The position numbers and the translations under genes are program-made. Below the pieces are notes generated by a model. It did no database searches and was not told the origin of the DNA. It saw only the letters and a program-made list of their open reading frames with translations. Shown here piece after piece: positions 57,841 through 64,000 of a stretch of 64,000 bases of DNA. Origin of the DNA: Plantago ovata (lineage: Eukaryota > Streptophyta > Magnoliopsida > Lamiales > Plantaginaceae); NCBI GenBank assembly GCA_028274465.1, contig CM051457.1, positions 100,563,982-100,627,981 of the forward strand. The letters run 5' to 3'. Position 1 is the stretch's first letter. Each line of letters begins with the position of its first letter.

Positions 57841-58692
57841 CAGTGGGGCGGAGCCAGGACGGTGCCGATTGGGGCGGACGCCCCGCTCTCCAAATTGTTG
57901 AAAAATAAAATTTAATATATATGTAATAGGGTCCATGTTTTAGCGCAACAAATATCATTTTAGACCCTATTAGTTTATAAATTACATCTTGGTCCACGAA
58001 TTTGACCAACCCGCGAACTAAAAACTGTTCCAATCTCTAAAATTTGAAGAGAAAATAGGTTTACAAAATACTAAAAATTAAAATAAAAGATCTGATCGGA
58101 GCATTTACTACTTGGATCCTAACAAAGGCGGAGCAATGCTCCGCCATTTTATGGGCGGAGCTCAGTGGCTCCACCAAATTGAAGATCCGGATACTAGAGC
58201 TTTGGGGAAGACGAAGACTTTAAAAAAATAATTAAAAAAAAAAGAAGTAAAATTGTTAAGGCTTACTTGGTTTGTCATTTTTTAGACAATGACATTTATG
58301 TAAAATAGTGGATTACTTGATAGGATATATTTGTAAAAGGTTGATTGGATTGATTTAAGCTTGACTATGTAATGATTTTACACAACCTTCTGTTGTACTA
58401 ACTCATTTCTGTCATCGATAAAAGTTTTTGGAAGTTAAAAAAAAAAAAAAAAAAGGCAAAATATTGATTTTTAGACCATAATGTAATTGTTGCAATAGTA
58501 GAGTTGAAAATGAGTTACGACCTCATAGTAGGTACTAAATTGCTAATTTTTTATGTAATATTTACGAATTTACAAAACATTTATATGTAATTTTTACGAT
58601 TTTACAAGTTTTTACCCCCCCCCCCTCCCCCCAAACTTTAAAAAAAATCATAAATATGTAATCCCCCCTCTAATTCTTGGCTCCGCCCTTGG
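57841..58692. mobile_element. hAT-like non-autonomous element carrying a nested Mutator-like insertion
   Basis: The left end CAGTGGGGCGGAGCCAGGAC and the right end CTTGGCTCCGCCCTTG are inverse versions of the common plant hAT MITE terminus. Without the insert at 57929-58551 the element would be only about 230 bases. The 8-bp target duplication is not convincing. Confidence 0.6.
57929..58551. mobile_element. Mutator-like non-autonomous element with GGAGC core (member 3)
   Basis: A perfect 9-bp duplication TATGTAATA flanks it (57920-57928, 58552-58560). The left inner terminal repeat CATTTTAGACCCTATTAG then AATTACATCTTGGTCC aligns with the inverse of the right end (CATTTTCAACTCTACTAT, AATTACATTATGGTCT) and with members 1 and 2 (CCCTATTAG, AATTACA). 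The core near 58090-58200 has ATCGGAGC, GGCGGAGCAATGCTCCGCC and GGGCGGAGC words. No coding capacity. Confidence 0.72.
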
Positions 58693-58889
58693 AAGAGACA
58701 ATAGTGCAAGTGTAAGAGACATTAGCAACCAAGAGTCAAAGGAAAAATAGTTTAAAACTAAAGTTCTCCGTATCCTATATAGCTTCAAAATAGAACGGAT
58801 AAGATTTTATCCAATCCGATCCATTGAGTAAATTTGTGTACTGCTACATATTGTTGAAAACTTCATTCATGATCCGGTCTTTCTTAACG

Positions 58890-59042
58890 GATCAGATTGA
58901 AGATTGATTCGTGCAGATGCGGACACATCCTCATCTATTTGGAATCCACTAGATTTAAATTTTTGGGATCAGATTGAAGATTGATTCGTGCAGATGCGGA
59001 CACATCCTCATCTATCTGTAATCCACTAGATGTAAATTTTTA
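58890..59042. repeat. 77-bp tandem duplication
   Basis: Two adjacent units beginning GATCAGATTGAAGATTGATT at 58890 and 58967 differ at only a few positions. Confidence 0.9.
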
Positions 59043-60440
59043 AAGTATTATATTTCATACAAAAAATTACACAAATGAATTAGACAAAAACAAGAACTCA
59101 GGGTCAGGGGCGGGGGATAGAAGTGGAAATCGAACATGTGGTTGTGGCTCAGCGGATGTGGGGATAATGAGAATATAGGTAATAAAATTCAAAACATGTT
59201 AGTAATGATATATAAATACAGATGAATCACGGGTAACTGTGAATCAGATATCTGGATCTATTCCACTAATATCAAATTGAGCAAATTTCTATGTGCGATC
59301 TAATATGTTATCTCATTGATAAGATGGATCCAATATGTGACTACAAATTCATGGATTGAATTTACAAACTTTGATAATTTGATCACAACCCTAACCCTAG
59401 ATATTTATCCCCGCATATATATTCTTTTCCAAATTCCGAGAAATCTAGTTTTATGTTGAAAATTAACAAGAAAAAAAGAGAGCTTAATTTGTTACTCTTA
59501 ATCCCCTTAATTAACAAAATAAGTCCCAACTCATGTCTAGCCTAAACAATTTTATTTTAGAATTTTTATTTATCGTTAACACAAAAATGAAAACTAGATA
59601 ATAGAAAAATATGTAGAACAAACAATTGCAGACTAAATAGGAAAAATCGTTACCAAATTCGTTATGTATAAATAACGGCGAGAACAGGTAAAGCGTCGAA
59701 CTTCAAATGTTTGTCCTTGATTGTGCGATAACGTTGTTACCTGTATAAAATCAGAATTATTTATGGTGGTGGTGGTGAATAGTGGTAAATAGTTTGCCTA
59801 CTATATCAGAAAATAAAATGAATACAAGTAAAACTCACCGTAGGAGACAAAAATGGATCTATGGCTTTGGATCTGCTAGACTCCGCCTTGTAGATGTTAT
59901 AAGAAATATGAAGAAAGAACAATGAAAAAGATAGTGATTAAATAACTTTTGATTTCAAAGAAAATTTACAAAAATGATTGAATTGAAAGTGTAAAAAAAA
60001 GGTAATTTTATTTTGCTTTTTCGGGATTTGATGTGTCCGTTGACCAATATGTTATTTTTATTAAAGATAGATAGATTTCGTATTTATAAAACGTGATAGG
60101 CATAAGAAGACTATGTCTTTATTGTTGGCCATATGGATCGCGTGCGTGGTAACGTTTTGAAATTTTCGCACGTATCATATATCTAGAGAGATCTTAACCA
60201 TGTAATATCACCATAATGAATTACCCAGGCTTATGATTATTAATATTAACTATCTATATCATAATCATCAACAAACAAGTTGTTAGTCCCCTAACACAAC
60301 AAGGTTAAAAGATTAGAGGGGAAATGGGTGAATAGTCTTTTAACAGTTTCTGCAAACTGTTGTTGTCTAACTATTAGTCTTAGATTTCTTCTCAGAAATC
60401 TGATACGCTGTTCATCAAATATGAGGTTCCTAATAATAGC
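59043..60440. other. Intergenic, no firm gene
   Basis: On the minus strand a possible donor (CTACG-GTGAGT, about 59838) and acceptor (TATACAG, about 59740) suggest a non-coding transcript. No protein family is recognised. Confidence 0.3.
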
Positions 60441-60443
<3 letters not shown>

Positions 60444-60476
<33 letters not shown>

Positions 60477-60640
60477 GTTAAATCCATTAAAACCCAAATA
60501 TGTATAAGATAAGAGGGGTATACCCCAATGTGTACAACTGTTTCATAATATTTCCTGTACTAAGTACATAATCGAGTGTCCCATCTAAACACAGCAATTA
60601 GCAGAAACGAAAAACAGGCACGAGCAAGTAAACTCTGATT
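60444..60640 (-). mobile_element. Possible LINE or SINE 3' end with poly-A
   Basis: Minus-strand sequence ending TTTTAATGGATTTAACATTT runs into about 30 A (60446-60474). The look is that of a non-LTR element tail, and the long pure A run implies a young insertion. The body was not recognised. Confidence 0.4.
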
Positions 60641-61745
60641 CAGAATCATGATTTACTGTACTCTAAAACATAGCTAAAAATAGTTTTTCAGCTATGTCGT
60701 ATTGCCTCTCAGGTTTCATGTTTCTGAAATAAGTTTTCAGCTATCTGGAACTTTAAAATTCAGAGCGCGGAAGTATTTTGTAGTAAATGCTATCGTTCAT
60801 TATGTTAAGTTAACTTCATCACAGATGTATGTGTTGAAGGGTAATTCGTACTTCTTCTTAAGTTCGCAGTAGATCGTCACAATACACTATTCAGGTCTTC
60901 TTCATGTAGTCTTCCTCTTAAGATCATAGGAATCCATGTAGCTTCCTCGTACCTGAAAGAGACTGGAGGGGGGGGGGGTTAGTACCTCGTGCCCGGTTTG
61001 TCGAGGATCAAACCGGAGGGACGACTTTACGTGTAGGGAGTTGAAGGGCTTCCCTAGTAAGAGTAGTAAATGTGGTAGGTGAGTGGTGGGTGAGAGCTCT
61101 GAATGCTTACCCAGCGGATAATGAATGAGTCCCTTATATACTTGTAGTATTTTATTGTCACTTTATGTAGGATCGTGACAAGTGTCCGGCCGAGATTGAA
61201 GCCTCCTTTGGCCCAAGCCCATTAAGGATGTCCATGGGCTTTGGCCCAAACATCTTGACTAGGGTTGTGAGGGCATTATTGACTTTTTGGGTCCCATGGA
61301 GTAATCTGGAAGACGGGTCCCACAGGGAGCGACCATGGGTGGTCGCCCTTGGTCCTCGTGCCTTCCTCTTACGTCCGTGGCCCGAGTAGTGCTCTGCCTA
61401 GTCTCTTTTGGAGAGTGTCACCTTGACGTAAGGTCCTCCTCGAGCCCAACAGCTGCATTGTCCCTGTAGTGAGCTTATCTTTTGGGTTGGCCTCTTAGTG
61501 ATGGTCGGACCGTATATTGGTCGAGCCACACCTTAGTAAGATACTTTGGTGTGGTCGCGCCCTTTGAGGGACGACCCTTGATGCTTTGTCGCGCTCTTAA
61601 ACCGCTCCAGTTCGTACATGCGGAATGGACATATTTTAACACCAACATATGTCCCCCTAGTTTCCAAGTATCTTTGTATAAGATAGTTGAGGAACTATGT
61701 TTAAGTAGAGGTCGAGCAGAGCCTCCACTAGTAGTGGGCGAAAAA
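60641..61745. other. GC-richer block, no gene recognised
   Basis: From about 60970 the base composition becomes markedly more GC-rich, beginning with a G12 run. Wording such as CACCAACATATGTCCCCCTAG (61643) resembles ends of plant LTR elements, but no pair, primer site or protein was found. Confidence 0.3.
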
Positions 61746-62199
61746 AGATTTCCGTATTCGCGCCTTGGTGCCTTTCCCTCCTCCTATCTCTCCCTCCTCC
61801 CCTTTTTATAGGGTGCGAGCAGACGTTGCTCGGACCTCATAAAAGGGGTATATTTTCTGGGCATAGATCGGATCCGGGTAAGTGTTCCTTGGTGGAAATA
61901 GGTTATTCCATTTTTTGCCTCTTCGCTATCCTTTTTGTAAATTGTCTCGAGGGGACAATTGTGAGTAAATGAGATTTCCGTATTCGCGCCTTGGTGCCTT
62001 TCCCTCCTCCTATCTCTCCCTCCCCCTCCCCTTTTTATAGGGTGCGAGCAGACGTTGCGCGGACCTCATAAAAGGGGTATATTTTTTGGGCAGAGATCGG
62101 ATCCGGGTAAGTGTTCCTTGGTGGAAATAAGTTATTAGATTTTTTGCCTCTTCGCTATCCTTTTTGTAAATTGTCTCGAGGGGACAATTGTGAGTAAAT
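61746..62199. repeat. 226-bp direct tandem duplication
   Basis: AGATTTCCGTATTCGCGCCT starts at 61746 and 61972. The copies run to GTGAGTAAATG with only a handful of differences, so the event is recent. Confidence 0.92.
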
Positions 62200-62473
62200 G
62201 GAGTGGAATGATTTCCTTCCACCTTTTTCTTTTGACGATTTCTCGAGAAGCTTTAGGAGAAAATGGCTCCTCGATACCGTAAAAGGTAATCCTCCAATTT
62301 TTTTTCTCGGGTGAATGGTCGCTCGTCGCTCTACAAGTTATCCACGTGACATGGTCCTCGCTCCGCGGATTATCATGGGTGGTTAGGTAATCCGCGTCCA
62401 CCTGGGAAAAAGTGTCGGGAGCGTGGAGGGTAGATCGGTAAATCCATCAGGCGGCTGTGATCTGGGGCGTTAG
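62200..62473. other. Spacer, nothing recognised
   Basis: Continues the GC-richer block; no supportable frame. Confidence 0.3.
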
Positions 62474-64000
62474 TGTAAGAAAATACGGTCAGAGTTACCC
62501 CTAGGGTACGCAGCAGAATTTTAAAAATTTTCTTAACATGCAGGTTAATTGATCATGCATATAACGTATATCATAAACACATTAATCAGAAGACTTACAA
62601 TACTCCAAAAGCAAGAATAGGTATTGAATCGATATGCCAATCGATGAAGTCTTCGTAATAGTCCGGTGAATCTTCTCCTTCGTCGAAGTCGAAGATATCT
62701 GCAATACTTTGATTATCTGCAAGATAATAAAAGTTAGTTTCCAGCTCTTTGAACCTCGACCTTGGTATCCACGGATGAACATCTTATCGGAAAGAATGTT
62801 AGGATATTCTTTATGTGGCCAAGAAGATGGGGCGACGATTTTCCTCCGGTGGAGAGTGGCGCGCGCGGCTAAGGTATAGAGGTAGGGGAGAGCTTTTTAT
62901 TTTCTCTAAGAAAGATAGAATAATTCTCTAAGAATTCGGCATTGAAAAAGCTCTCTTATGACCTACTTATATAGTAGTCAATAGAAGCCTAAAGAAGATT
63001 CATTTAGACTTCATAAAGGAATAAGAACTCTAATTCTTATTGCACAAGGAAACCAATTTAAGTCTAGATTCATTCCCAATTAACTTAGACCTCAATTAGG
63101 AAAATCTAACTTAACCCTTGACTTCTAATATGGGAAGGAGTCGAAACTCCCTCCCATACTACTACTACACGCGGCCGGCCAAGGGGGAGTATGTGGGTCC
63201 CAATTTTGGGACCCACTTATAATTCGAAGGCAATTCAAACTCTAAGTAGATTTTGCCCATGTGCATATATTAATTCTAAATTAATATATCCTTTCAAATC
63301 AAACCTCTATTATATTTCTAAAATATAATCTTTAATTGAATTTACATAAAATACAATTAATCAATCAATTCAATTAATAATTCCAAACTATTAATTGAGC
63401 CACAAATAATTATAATTAATTCCAAATCAATTATAATTCATCAATCACAATTAATTCTAAATTAATTGCGATTCCATCTTCAAGGATATTCGGATAAGCT
63501 GAATCACCACATAGTGTGACCCATAGGGCCTCATTGTATTAAGAAAGTGCTACACTAGGCAACATGGATTTCCTAGACGGTTCCATTTGCAATATTAATA
63601 CATGAGGACGTTTGAGAGGTTTCTCAAAGCAAACCCTTTCGTTGTGAAGTCTGTTGCGCTCAACGCGGCGATGGTAACGTCCCTTCATCTGACTGACTCG
63701 AATGCATCTAGGATCGATGATGTGTCTATCCCAATAATACATCCACGGGCGTCTTCAGTGAGTTGCTTGGTGAATCCAATATCTATTATGACTATCATAA
63801 TAATATTGATACGCTGGCCAACGATTTAACCAATCACAACTATGAACGACTATGAGCAGTGCTCTCATGTGCTACACGTGAGAGATGAATCCTTCAAAGA
63901 ATCACTTATCACCCCCATTTGTATGTAGCCATAATCCTGGATCGTGTCTTGGGTCAACTGCTTATTCAGAGCTGACATCGACGGGTCCACCAAGGATATG
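62474..64000 (-). mobile_element. Copia-type long LTR, cut by the window end
   Basis: It starts TGTAAGAAAATACGG. Blocks match the LTR at 29892-31766 in the same order: TTTAAAAATTTT near the start, GACCTTGGTATCCACGG (62758), and GTGACCCATAGGGCC (63506). By that match it reads on the minus strand. No primer site lies to its left, so this is either the 3' LTR of an element extending right or a solo LTR. Confidence 0.65.

Noticed and set aside
61482-61811. 109-residue forward frame in the GC-richer block
   Set aside because: No recognisable domain, and its end is shared with a tandem duplication, so it is probably chance.

Overview
This is nuclear DNA from a flowering plant, most likely an eudicot. 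Evidence: GT-AG introns in plant-type genes (an NPH3-family protein, RNA polymerase subunit 8, a DRIP-like RAWUL protein), Stowaway, CACTA, Mutator-like, Harbinger and hAT elements, and plant Copia and Ty3 fossils. I cannot name the species. Gene density is low and repeats fill most of the window. A 100-N assembly gap lies at 21714-21813.

Layout. 1-4.9 kb is a gene island: a forward NPH3-domain gene (1159-3050) converging on a reverse four-exon NRPB8 gene (3660-4807). 5-11.1 kb holds a degenerate TCCGAA-rich element, a possible spliced transcript, a MADS-box scrap, a NOP10 promoter with a damaged first coding exon, a Stowaway MITE and long AT microsatellites. 11.28-15.51 kb is a complete-looking CACTA element with an ATT target duplication and a small unrecognised spliced gene. 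16-18.1 kb is a degenerate minisatellite of about 44 bp units.

18.1-32.2 kb is a stack of fossils: a SIRE-like Copia piece running into the gap, then a reverse Copia that carries an Athila-like element inside its gag and itself abuts a LINE tail. 34.3-41.25 kb is a reverse Ty3 chromovirus fossil holding a solo LTR of the same Athila-like family. 41.5-46.8 kb is a field of small DNA transposons, including two Mutator-like elements with 9-bp target duplications and palindromic GGAGCTCC cores. A third member lies at 57.9-58.55 kb inside a hAT-like element. About 47.9-51.75 kb is a Pong-type Harbinger transposon with both proteins open, each with its own TATA box.

54.1-56.0 kb is a host gene, a DRIP-like protein reduced to its linker and RAWUL domain with no RING finger. 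The last 8 kb has MITEs, tandem duplications and the start of another long Copia LTR.

How the parts relate: the host genes are housekeeping (RNA polymerase) or signalling/ubiquitin-type proteins and form no cluster. The rest is a record of transposition. The most unusual signals are (1) the Mutator-like family whose three copies share related terminal repeats but carry different palindromic GGAGC cores, (2) the CACTA gene of unknown function, (3) the RING-less DRIP paralogue with a triplicated linker, and (4) short GC-rich hairpin motifs that recur in unrelated elements.
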